A stretch of 64,000 nucleotides of DNA from Burkholderiales bacterium UBA4657. GTDB taxonomy: Bacteria > Pseudomonadota > Gammaproteobacteria > Burkholderiales > Burkholderiaceae_E. Shown one piece after another: positions 27,010 to 36,501 of the stretch; position 1 is the first letter of the stretch, and each line of letters begins with the position of its first letter. Under the pieces are notes generated by a model. The model saw only the letters and a list, made by a program, of their open reading frames with translations, searched no databases and was not told the origin of the DNA. A program made the translations under genes and the position numbers. The stretch spans positions 1 to 64,000 of the forward strand of contig DHLX01000029.1 of NCBI GenBank assembly GCA_002405475.1, read 5' to 3'.

Positions 27010-29318
27010 TCGCGCAGGAATTGGAAGTCAGTTTACACATGGCCTTTGTTGAGGCTCGCCAGGCGCGACACGAGTTCATTACCGTGGAACACTTGCTGCT
27101 GGCCTTGCTCGATAATCCGTCAGCCGCCGATGTATTGCGCGCCTGCGCTGCAAATATTGAGGATTTACGCAAAGCCCTGCGCCATTTCATTGATGACAAC
27201 ACTCCAAAAGTACCAGGCGACGAGGAAATTGATACCCAGCCAACGCTCGGTTTTCAGCGCGTTATCCAGCGTGCCATCATGCATGTGCAAAGTACCAGTA
27301 ACGGCAAAAAGGAAGTGACGGGTGCGAACGTACTGGTCGCCATCTTTGGTGAAAAAGATTCACACGCGGTCTATTACCTGCACCAGCAGGGTATTACGCG
27401 CCTCGATGTGGTGAATTACATTTCCCACGGTATTAGCAAAGTGGCGCAGAATGAACAGAAAAAAAAGACCGAGGCAGATGCCGATGAGGCTGAGGCGGCA
27501 AATAACAAGGAAACGCCGCTCGACCAATTTACCCTGAATCTGAACAAGGCCGCCGCCGAGGGCAAAATTGACCCCCTGATTGGCCGGGAGTCAGAAGTTG
27601 AGCGCGTCATTCAGGTACTGTGCCGCCGGCGCAAGAATAACCCGTTGCTGGTAGGCGAGGCGGGCGTCGGTAAAACCGCCATCGCCGAGGGTCTGGCCTG
27701 GCGTATCGTCAAGAGCGATGTGCCCGAAATACTGAATAACGCGGTCGTCTATTCGCTGGACATGGGCGCGCTGCTGGCGGGTACCAAATATCGCGGCGAC
27801 TTCGAGCAGCGCCTTAAAGCGGTACTGAAACAACTGAAAGAAGCGCCGCATGCCGTCCTGTTCATTGATGAAATTCATACCCTGATTGGAGCGGGTTCGG
27901 CCTCTGGCGGTACTCTCGATGCTTCCAATCTTTTGAAGCCGGCGCTGTCGAGCGGACAACTGAAGTGTATTGGGGCTACGACCTATACCGAATATCGCGG
28001 TATTTTTGAAAAAGACCACGCCCTGTCACGCCGCTTCCAGAAAATTGATGTCAATGAGCCTTCTGTTGAACAGACGGTGGAAATTTTGCGCGGCCTGAAA
28101 TCGCGCTTTGAAGAACATCACGGCGTCAAGTATTCGGCGCAGGCACTCACGACTGCCGCCGAGCTCGCGGCCAAATATATTAATGATCGTCACTTACCCG
28201 ATAAAGCAATTGATGTCATCGACGAAGCCGGTGCTGCCCAGCGCATATTGCCCAAGTCGAAACAGAAAAAGACCATAGGCAAGGCCGAAATTGAGGACAT
28301 TATTTCTAAAATTGCGCGTATACCGCCGCAGACCGTGTCCAGCGACGATCGCAGCAAATTGCAGACATTAGATCGCGATTTGAAAGCCACTGTCTTTGGG
28401 CAGGACCCCGCGATTGAAGCGCTGGCGGCCGCCATCAAGATGGCACGTTCCGGTCTGGGTAAACCCGACAAGCCGATCGGCAGTTTCCTGTTTAGTGGTC
28501 CGACCGGCGTAGGCAAGACTGAAGTAGCCAAACAACTGGCCTTCATTCTGGGCATTGAGCTGATCCGCTTCGACATGTCGGAATATATGGAGCGGCACGC
28601 CGTATCACGCCTGATAGGTGCCCCTCCGGGCTATGTCGGTTTTGACCAGGGCGGACTGCTTACCGAGGCCATTACTAAAAAGCCGCATGCAGTTTTGCTG
28701 ATTGACGAAATTGAAAAAGCACACCCGGATATTTTCAATATCCTGCTGCAGGTGATGGATCACGGTACTCTGACCGACAACAATGGACGTAAAGCCGATT
28801 TTCGCAATGTCATCATCATCATGACGACCAATGCCGGTGCCGACACCTTGCAAAAACGTGGCATTGGCTTTGGCGACCCGGAGAAAAAGCCCGGTGATGA
28901 AATGGCTGAAATCAAGCGCCTGTTCACTCCTGAATTCCGAAATCGTCTTGATGCCATTATCAGCTTTGCTGCGCTGAATGAAGACGTTATTTTGCGTGTG
29001 GTCGATAAATTCCTGATGCAGCTGGAAGAGCAGTTGCATGAGAAAAAGGTCGAAGTTCTGTTTACTGACGCACTGAAAAAGCATTTGGCCAAAAAAGGAT
29101 TTGACCCACTTATGGGTGCACGCCCGATGGCGCGTCTAATACAGGAAACCATACGCAAGGCGCTGGCCGATGAGTTGTTGTTTGGCAAGCTGACCTCGGG
29201 CGGCAGAGTCGTCGTGGATTATCAGGGCGAGGGTGATGACGCTAAAGTGGTGCTGGAATTTCCTGAGGGCACTGCACCCCCGCCCCCGGCAGCCGAAACT
29301 GAGGAAAGCGTGGTCTGA
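27006..29318 (+). CDS. clpA: ATP-dependent Clp protease ATP-binding subunit ClpA
   Basis: This AAA+ unfoldase has 770 residues from ATG 27006. The N-domain (residues 1-145) binds ClpS and substrates. AAA module 1 has Walker A GEAGVGKT near 215 and Walker [11 protein letters not shown]. Module 2 has Walker A GPTGVGKT near 497, Walker [14 protein letters not shown], and sensor [10 protein letters not shown]. The ClpP-contacting tripeptide region (IGFGD-type loop) reads [10 protein letters not shown]. The tail is acidic and Pro-rich. It threads proteins into ClpP; clpP is not in this window. Confidence 0.96.
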   Translation: MIAQELEVSLHMAFVEARQARHEFITVEHLLLALLDNPSAADVLRACAANIEDLRKALRHFIDDNTPKVPGDEEIDTQPTLGFQRVIQRAIMHVQSTSNGKKEVTGANVLVAIFGEKDSHAVYYLHQQGITRLDVVNYISHGISKVAQNEQKKKTEADADEAEAANNKETPLDQFTLNLNKAAAEGKIDPLIGRESEVERVIQVLCRRRKNNPLLVGEAGVGKTAIAEGLAWRIVKSDVPEILNNAVVYSLDMGALLAGTKYRGDFEQRLKAVLKQLKEAPHAVLFIDEIHTLIGAGSASGGTLDASNLLKPALSSGQLKCIGATTYTEYRGIFEKDHALSRRFQKIDVNEPSVEQTVEILRGLKSRFEEHHGVKYSAQALTTAAELAAKYINDRHLPDKAIDVIDEAGAAQRILPKSKQKKTIGKAEIEDIISKIARIPPQTVSSDDRSKLQTLDRDLKATVFGQDPAIEALAAAIKMARSGLGKPDKPIGSFLFSGPTGVGKTEVAKQLAFILGIELIRFDMSEYMERHAVSRLIGAPPGYVGFDQGGLLTEAITKKPHAVLLIDEIEKAHPDIFNILLQVMDHGTLTDNNGRKADFRNVIIIMTTNAGADTLQKRGIGFGDPEKKPGDEMAEIKRLFTPEFRNRLDAIISFAALNEDVILRVVDKFLMQLEEQLHEKKVEVLFTDALKKHLAKKGFDPLMGARPMARLIQETIRKALADELLFGKLTSGGRVVVDYQGEGDDAKVVLEFPEGTAPPPPAAETEESVV

Positions 29319-29423
29319 TAACAGCCTTGAGTATTAGCTTCTAACTCGAGGTAAGAAGCCAGGTCTGCGCACTCGGGCTGAATACAGGCTAAACTCCTGG
29401 GCTGTACGCTACAGGAGATTTTC

Positions 29424-29741
29424 ATGAGCAAAAAATTACTGGCTCTGGCTTTGCTGCTGTCTTCGGGCATGGTTCATGCCCAGACCGCCGCTGAAGTCGT
29501 CAAACTCAATCAGGCGCGATACCTGGCCGCCAATTGTGCCAACTGTCATGGGACCCAGGGGCGCGCCCAGGCGGGTTTCTTTTCGTTGGCCGGGTATCCC
29601 AAGGAAGCCTTCGTGGCGCAAATGAAAGCATTTCGCGATGGTACCCGTCCGGCGACCATCATGCATCAACTGGCCAAAGGCTATAGCGATGAACAAATCG
29701 AACTCATGGCCGAGTATTTCGCGCGTCAGTCACGTCAATAA
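29424..29741 (+). CDS. Monohaem cytochrome c, probable partner of the FccB-like flavoprotein
   Basis: The product has 105 residues, with an AGGAG site. A Sec signal peptide (LLALALLLSSGMVHA) precedes a single class I cytochrome c domain. The haem site is NCANCHG near residue 39 and the probable distal Met is in PATIMHQLA. It is periplasmic. Flavocytochrome c cytochrome subunits are often dihaem and nearly twice this length; this one-haem version resembles the SoxE type. It lies 14 bases before the flavoprotein gene, so they likely form one complex or redox chain for sulfide. Confidence 0.85.
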   Translation: MSKKLLALALLLSSGMVHAQTAAEVVKLNQARYLAANCANCHGTQGRAQAGFFSLAGYPKEAFVAQMKAFRDGTRPATIMHQLAKGYSDEQIELMAEYFARQSRQ

Positions 29742-29755
29742 TCAGGGGAACAGCA

Positions 29756-31036
29756 ATGAATCAATGGAATCGTCGTGATTGGCTGAAATGGGTTGGCGCT
29801 GGCGCTACAGTCACTTCGCTTGGCGCGTGTGCCACTTCGGGTACCAGTGCGCCGAAAGCGCGTGTGGTGGTGGTAGGTGGTGGTTATGGTGGCGCTACGG
29901 CGGCCAAGTATTTGCGTTTGTGGGGCGGCAATGACATTGCCGTAACCCTGATTGAACGTGAGGCACAATTTGTTTCCTGCCCCATGAGCAACCTGGTACT
30001 GGGCGGCTCACGCAAAATGCAGGACATTACCGTCAGTTATGACAACCTGCGCTCGCGTCATGGTATTAATGTGGTGCAAGATAGTGCGTTAGCGATTGAT
30101 GGCGTTAAAAAAATGGTTCGCACCCGTTCAGGCCGCGAATTTGCCTACGATTTTGCCATTGTCTCGCCGGGTATCGAGATCCAGTTTGACACGGTAAAAG
30201 GCTACGATGCCAATGCCCAGCAGACCGTGCTACACGCCTGGAAAGCTGGAGCGCAAACAGCGGCGCTGCGCCAGCAACTGGAAGCCATGCCCGATGGCGG
30301 GGTTTATGTACTTGGTATTCCGCGTGCGCCCTATCGCTGCCCGCCTGGCCCTTATGAGCGTGCCTGCCAGGTGGCACATTATTTCAAGACCAGCAAACCG
30401 AAATCCAAAGTACTGATTCTGGATGGCAACGCCGACATTACCAGCAAGGCTGGCTTGTTCCGCAAGGCCTTCACCGAGCAGTATGGCGGTATTATCGAGT
30501 ATCGCAATAATTCGCTGGTGACCGAGCTTGATGCCCAGGGCAAAACCGTGACACTGGAAATTGGCGACAAGGTCAAGGGGGATGTGCTCAATATCGTGCC
30601 GCAAATGCGCGCCGGCGACATTGCCCGTGACGCTGGTTTGATTACCGCCAACAACCGCTGGTGTGAGGTTGACTGGCTGACCACCGAGTCGATTAAGGTT
30701 AAAGGGGTGTATGTACTGGGCGATGCTACGCTCTCTGCCCCCGGCATGCCGAAGTCAGGCCATATGGCGAACCAGCATGGCAAGACCGCTGCGGCCGCCA
30801 TTATTGAGCAAATCAATGGCCGCAGCCCGGTAGCACCCATGATGGCCAATACCTGCTATTCCTACGTCGATGACAAGAAGGTGGTGCACGTCGCCAGCGT
30901 ACATCGCTATGTGGCCGAGAAGAAAACCATGGAAGTGGTGCCGGGTTCGGGCGGTTTGAGCAGTGCGGCCAACGAACTTGAAGGAATTTACGCCTGGCAG
31001 TGGGCCCAAAACATCTGGGCTGATATGCTGGCGTAA
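29756..31036 (+). CDS. fccB: Flavocytochrome c sulfide dehydrogenase flavoprotein subunit (FccB/SoxF-like)
   Basis: The product has 426 residues. A twin-arginine signal (NRRDWLKWVGAG) ends in LGAC, so the protein is exported folded with FAD and might be lipidated. The FAD-binding Rossmann motif is VVVVGGGYGGATAAKYLR near residue 38. Redox Cys residues appear in QFVSCPMSNLVLGG and in RCPPGPYERACQ, the pair expected near the flavin. The end (TCYSYVDDKKVVHVASVHRY) is the FCSD flavin-binding C-terminal domain. Sulfide is oxidised and electrons go to the cytochrome encoded just upstream. The stop overlaps the next gene by one base (TAATG). Confidence 0.88.
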   Translation: MNQWNRRDWLKWVGAGATVTSLGACATSGTSAPKARVVVVGGGYGGATAAKYLRLWGGNDIAVTLIEREAQFVSCPMSNLVLGGSRKMQDITVSYDNLRSRHGINVVQDSALAIDGVKKMVRTRSGREFAYDFAIVSPGIEIQFDTVKGYDANAQQTVLHAWKAGAQTAALRQQLEAMPDGGVYVLGIPRAPYRCPPGPYERACQVAHYFKTSKPKSKVLILDGNADITSKAGLFRKAFTEQYGGIIEYRNNSLVTELDAQGKTVTLEIGDKVKGDVLNIVPQMRAGDIARDAGLITANNRWCEVDWLTTESIKVKGVYVLGDATLSAPGMPKSGHMANQHGKTAAAAIIEQINGRSPVAPMMANTCYSYVDDKKVVHVASVHRYVAEKKTMEVVPGSGGLSSAANELEGIYAWQWAQNIWADMLA

Positions 31037-33069
31037 TGCCGGTCAAAATCGTTAAGGCGGCTTGCCCGCACGATTGTCCTGATACTTGTGCCATGCAGGT
31101 CCAGGTAGAGGATGGTCGTGCCATCAAGGTAATGGGTGACCCGTTGCACCCGACGACCCAGGGTAGTTTGTGCACCAAGGTGGCACGCTATACCGAGCGT
31201 ACTTATCACGCTGAGCGTCTGTTGACCCCGTTGCGCCGCACCGGTCGCAAAGGCGAGGGCAAATTCAAGCCTATCAGCTGGTCCGAAGCGCTAGACGAAA
31301 TCAGCCAGCGTCTCAAGCGTATTGCAAGCGTTGACCCGCAAAGAATCGTGCCCTATTCCTATGCCGGTACCATGGGACTGGTGCAGGGCGAGGCCATGGC
31401 CGCGCGATTCTTTCATCGGCTGGGGGCTTCACTGCTGGACCGTACTATTTGCGCCAGTGCCGGTACCGTGGGTCTGAGTTACACCATAGGTACGCCACGC
31501 CTTGCGCCCGACATGGAAAATGTCGTTGATGCGCAACTGATCGTCATCTGGGGTGGTAATCCGGTGGCGTCCAACCTGCATTTTTGGACTTTTGCCCAGG
31601 AAGCCAAGCGCCGCGGCGCCAAGCTGATTGCGATTGATCCGTACCGTTCATTAACCGCAGAAAAGTGTCACGAACATCTGGCCGTTCTGCCCGGCTCGGA
31701 TAGCGCCCTGGCGCTAGGGGTGATGCATATTCTGATTCGGCAAGGCTGGATTGATCAGGACTACATCGAGCGCTATACCCTGGGCTTTGAAGCCTTGAAG
31801 CAGCGCGTGGCTGAATTTGACCCGGAACGGGTAGCGGGCTTATGCGGACTGACCGTGCAACAGCTAGAGTCTTTGGCACATGATATCGGCACCATCAAGC
31901 CCTGTTTTATCCGTATGAATTATGGTTTACAGCGAGTGCGCGGCGGTGGTATGGCAGTACGCAATATTGCCTGTTTGCCGGCACTCACCGGTGACTGGCG
32001 TTCACCTGCGGGGGGTGTCCTGTTGTCGGCTTCCGGTATGCATAACGTGGATAACGCCGCTTTGCAGCGTCCCGATTTATTGGCAGGCAAGACCCCCCGT
32101 ACCATCAACATGAGTACGATCGGCGATGATCTGCTCCAGGCTGACCCACCCATTGAGGCGCTCATTGTGTATAACTCGAACCCGGTGGCAGTTGCGCCGC
32201 AGGCCGGCAAGGTGGCGCAGGGTTTTGCGCGTGAGGATTTGTTTACCGTGGTGCTGGAACATTTCCAGACCGATACTGCCGACTATGCCGATATCGTTTT
32301 ACCTGCTACGACACAACTGGAACATTTTGATATTCACAAGTCGTATGGCCATCTGTATGCCCTGATTAACCATCCGGCCATTGAGCCTTTGGGGCAGGCC
32401 AAACCCAATAGCGAGATATTCAGGTTACTGGCTGACGTGATGGGCTTTGAAGACCCCTGCTTTCGCGAAAGTGATGAGCAGATAGCGCAACAAGCCTACC
32501 CTGACCTGGACTGGCGAGTTCTGAACGAACAGGGCTGGCAGCGTTTGCCATTGCCTGAAAGCTGGGCACCTTTTGCCGCAGGGGGCTTCAAAACACCGTC
32601 AGGCAAATGCGAGTTTTACAGCGAAAGCATGGCGCAGGCCGGTCTCGACCCGCTGCCGGCCTATGTGCCTACTTACGAGGTGCACGATGCCGGCTTGCAG
32701 CAACGCTACCCCCTGGCCTTGATTTCGCCACCGGCACGTCATTTTCTTAACAGTACCTTTGTCAACGTCAAAAGCTTGCGCGATGTCGAAGGCGAACCGC
32801 ATCTGGATTTACATCCATGCGATGCTGAAGTACGTGGCATCGAATCAGGGCAGCGGGTACGGGTATTCAACGACCGGGGCAGCGTCTTGCTCACCGCCCG
32901 GGTCACTGATAAGGCCAAACCAGGAGTGCCCGTAGCGTTGTCGATCTGGTGGAAAAAACTCTCTGGCGATGGAAAAAATATCAATGAATTGACGAGTCAA
33001 TCCCTTACCGATATGGGTCAGGCTCCCACTTTTTATGACTGTCGGGTGCAGGTGGAGCGTGTCGATTAG
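31036..33069 (+). CDS. Molybdopterin (bis-MGD) oxidoreductase, DMSO reductase superfamily
   Basis: The product has 677 residues. A 4Fe-4S site opens the protein: CPHDCPDTCAMQV with a fourth Cys in GSLCTKV. Molybdopterin-binding stretches include VIWGGNPVASNLHFW, IDPYRSLTAEK, VLPGSDSALALGVMHILI and VYNSNPVAVAPQ. A C-terminal MGD domain holds ALISPPARHFLNSTF and VNDRGSV-type VRVFNDRGSV. TICASAGTVG supplies a possible Cys or Ser ligand to the metal. No Tat or Sec signal is seen, so it is cytoplasmic. The substrate is unknown; its coupling to fccB suggests sulfur compound metabolism, but this is inference. The aminopeptidase-like gene overlaps its 3' end. Confidence 0.88.
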   Translation: MPVKIVKAACPHDCPDTCAMQVQVEDGRAIKVMGDPLHPTTQGSLCTKVARYTERTYHAERLLTPLRRTGRKGEGKFKPISWSEALDEISQRLKRIASVDPQRIVPYSYAGTMGLVQGEAMAARFFHRLGASLLDRTICASAGTVGLSYTIGTPRLAPDMENVVDAQLIVIWGGNPVASNLHFWTFAQEAKRRGAKLIAIDPYRSLTAEKCHEHLAVLPGSDSALALGVMHILIRQGWIDQDYIERYTLGFEALKQRVAEFDPERVAGLCGLTVQQLESLAHDIGTIKPCFIRMNYGLQRVRGGGMAVRNIACLPALTGDWRSPAGGVLLSASGMHNVDNAALQRPDLLAGKTPRTINMSTIGDDLLQADPPIEALIVYNSNPVAVAPQAGKVAQGFAREDLFTVVLEHFQTDTADYADIVLPATTQLEHFDIHKSYGHLYALINHPAIEPLGQAKPNSEIFRLLADVMGFEDPCFRESDEQIAQQAYPDLDWRVLNEQGWQRLPLPESWAPFAAGGFKTPSGKCEFYSESMAQAGLDPLPAYVPTYEVHDAGLQQRYPLALISPPARHFLNSTFVNVKSLRDVEGEPHLDLHPCDAEVRGIESGQRVRVFNDRGSVLLTARVTDKAKPGVPVALSIWWKKLSGDGKNINELTSQSLTDMGQAPTFYDCRVQVERVD

Positions 33070-34111
33070 GCGAACCGGACGCTACCTGCTATTACTATTC
33101 ATGCTTGCCAGTGCGGGCTGCTCAACTGTCAGCTATTACCTGCAAAGCATGCATGGACATTTCAGCATGTTGCATGCGGCCAGGCCGATCAGTGAGTTAT
33201 TACAAGAGACGGATCTGAACCCGCGCTTGCGCCAACAGTTGCTGCGTGTGCAGCAAATCAGGCGTTTTGCCAGCCAGCAATTGGGACTGCCTGACAATCG
33301 TAGCTATACCACTTATGCCGATTTGCAAAGGCCCTTTGTTGTGTGGAATGTATTTGCTACTCCAGAGTTATCACTGCGATTGGAGCAGTGGTGTTTTCCG
33401 GTAGTGGGCTGCGTTAATTATCGTGGCTATTTCGACCGTGCTGACGCCCAGGCCTACGCCGATCTTTTACGTTTACAGGGCCTGGATGTGAATATGGCCG
33501 GGGTGCCAGCCTATTCGACGCTGGGGTGGTTTGATGACCCGGTCTTGAACACTTTCATTGATCTGCCGGAAGCCGAACTGGCACGAATGATCTTTCATGA
33601 ACTGGCACACCAGGTGGTTTTTGTGCCTGGCGATACCGAGTTTAATGAAAGCTTTGCCACGGCGGTTGAACTGGCGGGAGTGGAGCGTTGGTTGCAGCAA
33701 AGCAACGAAACAGCACGACAACAATATGCTGAATATAGTCGCCGCAGACAGGATTTTCTGGCTTTGCTATTTCAGACCAAGCAACAGTTGGAGCAACTCT
33801 ATCAGTCCGACTTGAGTACGGCGGCCAAACGGGAAGCCAAGCAGCAGGTGTTTGCCGACCTAAAAAAAAGCCATGAACAACTCAAGCGTGAGCGCTGGAA
33901 CAGATTTTCAGGCTACGACAGGTTTTTCTCACAAAGTCTTAATAACGCTCATTTGGCGGCGATAGGGGTTTATACCGGGCGGGTTCCTGCGTTCCTCGCG
34001 ATGCTGACACAACAGGGCCATGATTTTCTACATTTTTTTCATGAGGTACAAAAGCTGGCTGCCTTACCCAAGCAACAGCGTGATACGGTTTTGAAATTGG
34101 TGTCACCCTAG
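33059..34111 (+). CDS. Lipoprotein zinc metallopeptidase (aminopeptidase, PF10023-like)
   Basis: I start it at GTG 33059 (350 residues), which gives a compact lipoprotein signal RRTGRYLLLLFMLASAGC. An ATG at 33035 is the other choice. The family marks are YYLQSMHGHFSMLHAARPI at the front, PYSTLGWFDDPVLNTF-like AYSTLGWFDDPVLNTFI, and the zinc site MIFHELAHQVVF followed by FNESFATAVE, whose Glu is the likely third ligand. A helical region follows. It probably faces the periplasm from a membrane anchor. The native substrate is unknown. Confidence 0.85.
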   Translation: MSIRRTGRYLLLLFMLASAGCSTVSYYLQSMHGHFSMLHAARPISELLQETDLNPRLRQQLLRVQQIRRFASQQLGLPDNRSYTTYADLQRPFVVWNVFATPELSLRLEQWCFPVVGCVNYRGYFDRADAQAYADLLRLQGLDVNMAGVPAYSTLGWFDDPVLNTFIDLPEAELARMIFHELAHQVVFVPGDTEFNESFATAVELAGVERWLQQSNETARQQYAEYSRRRQDFLALLFQTKQQLEQLYQSDLSTAAKREAKQQVFADLKKSHEQLKRERWNRFSGYDRFFSQSLNNAHLAAIGVYTGRVPAFLAMLTQQGHDFLHFFHEVQKLAALPKQQRDTVLKLVSP

Positions 34112-34181
34112 TATTGATCTTTGCTGCATTTTTGTGCCAAGTTTGTTAGCCTGATAAATAATTATTTCCAGGAGATGAGAT

Positions 34182-35879
34182 ATGTCCGTAGCTGCAGAGC
34201 GTATCTGGCTGAAAAGTTATCCTCCCGGTATTCCGGCCGATATTGACTATCAACCATTCAGCTCGATTGTCGAGTTATTCGAGCAAAGCGTCGCCATGTA
34301 TGCGGCACGTAATGCTTATTGCTTCATGGGTAAAACCATGACCTATGCCGAACTGGAAGCTGATTCATGCAAATTAGCTGCGTATTTGCAATCATTAGGG
34401 CTAGAGAAGGGGGCTCGCATCGCCATCATGATGCCGAACTGTTTTCAGTATCCGCTGGCTCTGTTTGCTATTTTGCGTGCCGGTTATACCGTGGTGAATG
34501 TCAACCCTCTGTACACTCCGCGTGAATTGGAGCACCAGCTCAAAGACAGTGGTGCCCAGGCCATTTTCATTCTGGAAAATTTTGCCGCCACGCTGCAACA
34601 GGTGATTGATAAAACTTCGGTCAAGCACGTGGTGGTATCGGCGCTGGGGGACAGGTTGGGGCTGAAGGGATTCATCGTCAATCTGGTCGTGCGCCATGTG
34701 AAGAAGCTGGTTCCCGCCTGGAGCCTGTCCGGACATATGCCATTTAACAAGGCGCTGGCACAAGGAGAGCGCTGTGCGTTCAGCAAGCCCGCCTTGACTC
34801 TTGATGATGTTGCCTTTCTCCAGTATACCGGGGGTACCACCGGAGTAAGCAAGGGCGCAACTTTGACCCACAAGAATATTGTGGCCAATATTTTGCAGTC
34901 CGAGGCCTGGTACATGCCCGCACTCAAGCGCATTCCGGCGGGTGAGCAGGTGGTCAAAGTGACTGCACTGCCCCTTTATCATATCTTTGCATTAACGGCA
35001 TGCTGCTTGCTGGGTCTGCGTATCGGTGCCATGAATCTTCTGATTGCCAACCCACGAGATTTTGCCAAATTCATTCACGATCTTTCAAACTGTCCACCTC
35101 ATGTTTTTCCGGCTGTTAATACCTTGTTCAATGCCCTGATGCATCACCCTGATTTTGACAAGGTGAACTGGAAAAAACTGATCCTGGCCGTTGGCGGCGG
35201 AATGGCAGTACAGGAGTCTGTTGCTGCCCAGTGGCTAGAAAGAACCGGGTGCACGATCTGTCAGGGTTATGGATTATCCGAGACTTCACCTATAGTCACC
35301 TGTAATCCTACGGATACCAGAGAATTTAGTGGCGCAATCGGACTGCCATTATCCAATACAGAAGTCAGCATCCGCGATGATGAAGGGAAGTCCATGTCAA
35401 TCGGGGAGCGCGGTGAAATCTGTATACGCGGCCCACAAGTGATGGTGGGTTATTGGCAGCGCCCGGAAGAAACCGCCCAGGTCATGACCGAAGACGGCTA
35501 TTTCCGCACCGGGGACATCGGCATCATGGATGAGCGTGGCTATATCAGAATCGTTGATCGTAAAAAGGACATGATTCTGGTTTCGGGTTTTAATGTCTAC
35601 CCGAATGAAGTTGAGGAAGTGATAGCGGGTCACCCTGGAGTGCTTGAGGTGGCAGCGGTGGGGGTTCCAGATGAATATTCGGGTGAGGCGGTGAAGGTTT
35701 TTGTCGTCAGAAAAAATCAGTCACTCACCGAGGAAGATCTGAGAACCTATTGCACGCAAAATCTGACGGGCTACAAAAGACCGAAATTTTTTGAGTTTCG
35801 CGATGAATTGCCCAAAACCAATGTCGGAAAAATATTAAGGCGTGTGCTGCGCGACGAGGCCTTGAAAAAAACCACGTGA
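34182..35879 (+). CDS. fadD: Long-chain fatty acid-CoA ligase
   Basis: This enzyme of 565 residues activates fatty acids to acyl-CoA through an acyl-AMP intermediate. Site AGGAGATGAG precedes the ATG. The P-loop YTGGTTGVSKGATLTHKN lies near residue 215, the A5 motif QGYGLSETSPIVTCNP near 360, the hinge region DGYFRTGDIGIMDERGYIRIVDRKKD near 440 and the final catalytic Lys in KTNVGKILRR. Gene stands alone with about 70 and 107 bases on either side. Confidence 0.95.
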   Translation: MSVAAERIWLKSYPPGIPADIDYQPFSSIVELFEQSVAMYAARNAYCFMGKTMTYAELEADSCKLAAYLQSLGLEKGARIAIMMPNCFQYPLALFAILRAGYTVVNVNPLYTPRELEHQLKDSGAQAIFILENFAATLQQVIDKTSVKHVVVSALGDRLGLKGFIVNLVVRHVKKLVPAWSLSGHMPFNKALAQGERCAFSKPALTLDDVAFLQYTGGTTGVSKGATLTHKNIVANILQSEAWYMPALKRIPAGEQVVKVTALPLYHIFALTACCLLGLRIGAMNLLIANPRDFAKFIHDLSNCPPHVFPAVNTLFNALMHHPDFDKVNWKKLILAVGGGMAVQESVAAQWLERTGCTICQGYGLSETSPIVTCNPTDTREFSGAIGLPLSNTEVSIRDDEGKSMSIGERGEICIRGPQVMVGYWQRPEETAQVMTEDGYFRTGDIGIMDERGYIRIVDRKKDMILVSGFNVYPNEVEEVIAGHPGVLEVAAVGVPDEYSGEAVKVFVVRKNQSLTEEDLRTYCTQNLTGYKRPKFFEFRDELPKTNVGKILRRVLRDEALKKTT

Positions 35880-35986
35880 TTTTTTTGCGCCAGATCAAAA
35901 CTCTGTTGCAACGCTCTTGAATTTTTTAAGTGTTGAACAAAAATTACTTCTGTGCGCGTTTGGCGCTATTTTGACAGGAGGATACG

Positions 35987-36442
35987 ATGTTCGACGATAT
36001 GCAAAAAATGATGCAACGCATGCAGTCTCTTATGGATAATTCTTTCGGTGAGGCACCATTGGCGCGGCCTTTCCTGCTGCCTTCGGGTAATGTGGAGTCG
36101 CGTCTGACCAAAACCCCCAGCATGGCTTTGCACGTAGTAGAAAAGCCCGAGGGCTATGAAGTGCAGGCCGAGTTGCCGGGCGTTAAGAAAGATGACATCA
36201 AGGTTGAAGTGCACGATAATCAGGTGGCGATCAGTGCCCGTACCGCCAGTCAGCAAGAGAAAAAGGAAGGTGAGCGTATCATCTATTCCGAACGTACCGA
36301 AGGACAGGTGAGCCGCCGCTTCACCTTGCCGGTGGAACTTGACGAAAGCAAGTCAGAGGCCAGGTTTGATAATGGTGTACTGACGCTGAGTCTGGTAAAG
36401 CGCAATGGAACGGTCGGGCCGCGCCAGTTGTCGGTGTCCTGA
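35987..36442 (+). CDS. Small heat-shock protein (Hsp20/alpha-crystallin family)
   Basis: The product has 151 residues, with the strong site AGGAGG. The alpha-crystallin domain runs from about residue 45 to 145: MALHVVEKPEGYEVQAELPGVKKDDIKVEVHDNQVAISA, then RIIYSERTEGQVSRRFTLPVELDESKSEARFDNGVLTLSLVK (two adjoining stretches). The N-terminal arm is Met-rich (MFDDMQKMMQRMQSLMD). It is an ATP-independent holdase. No clear sigma-32 promoter is seen in the gap upstream. Confidence 0.93.
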   Translation: MFDDMQKMMQRMQSLMDNSFGEAPLARPFLLPSGNVESRLTKTPSMALHVVEKPEGYEVQAELPGVKKDDIKVEVHDNQVAISARTASQQEKKEGERIIYSERTEGQVSRRFTLPVELDESKSEARFDNGVLTLSLVKRNGTVGPRQLSVS

Positions 36443-36501
36443 AAAACAGGTCTCCAGGGCATTTCCTGCGGACCTGATTCATACTGTATTCTGGAGATAG
36501 C

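Noticed and set aside
35900..35960. CTTGAA upstream of hsp20 as a heat-shock sigma-32 promoter
   Set aside because: No matching CCCCAT-type -10 box at the required spacing.
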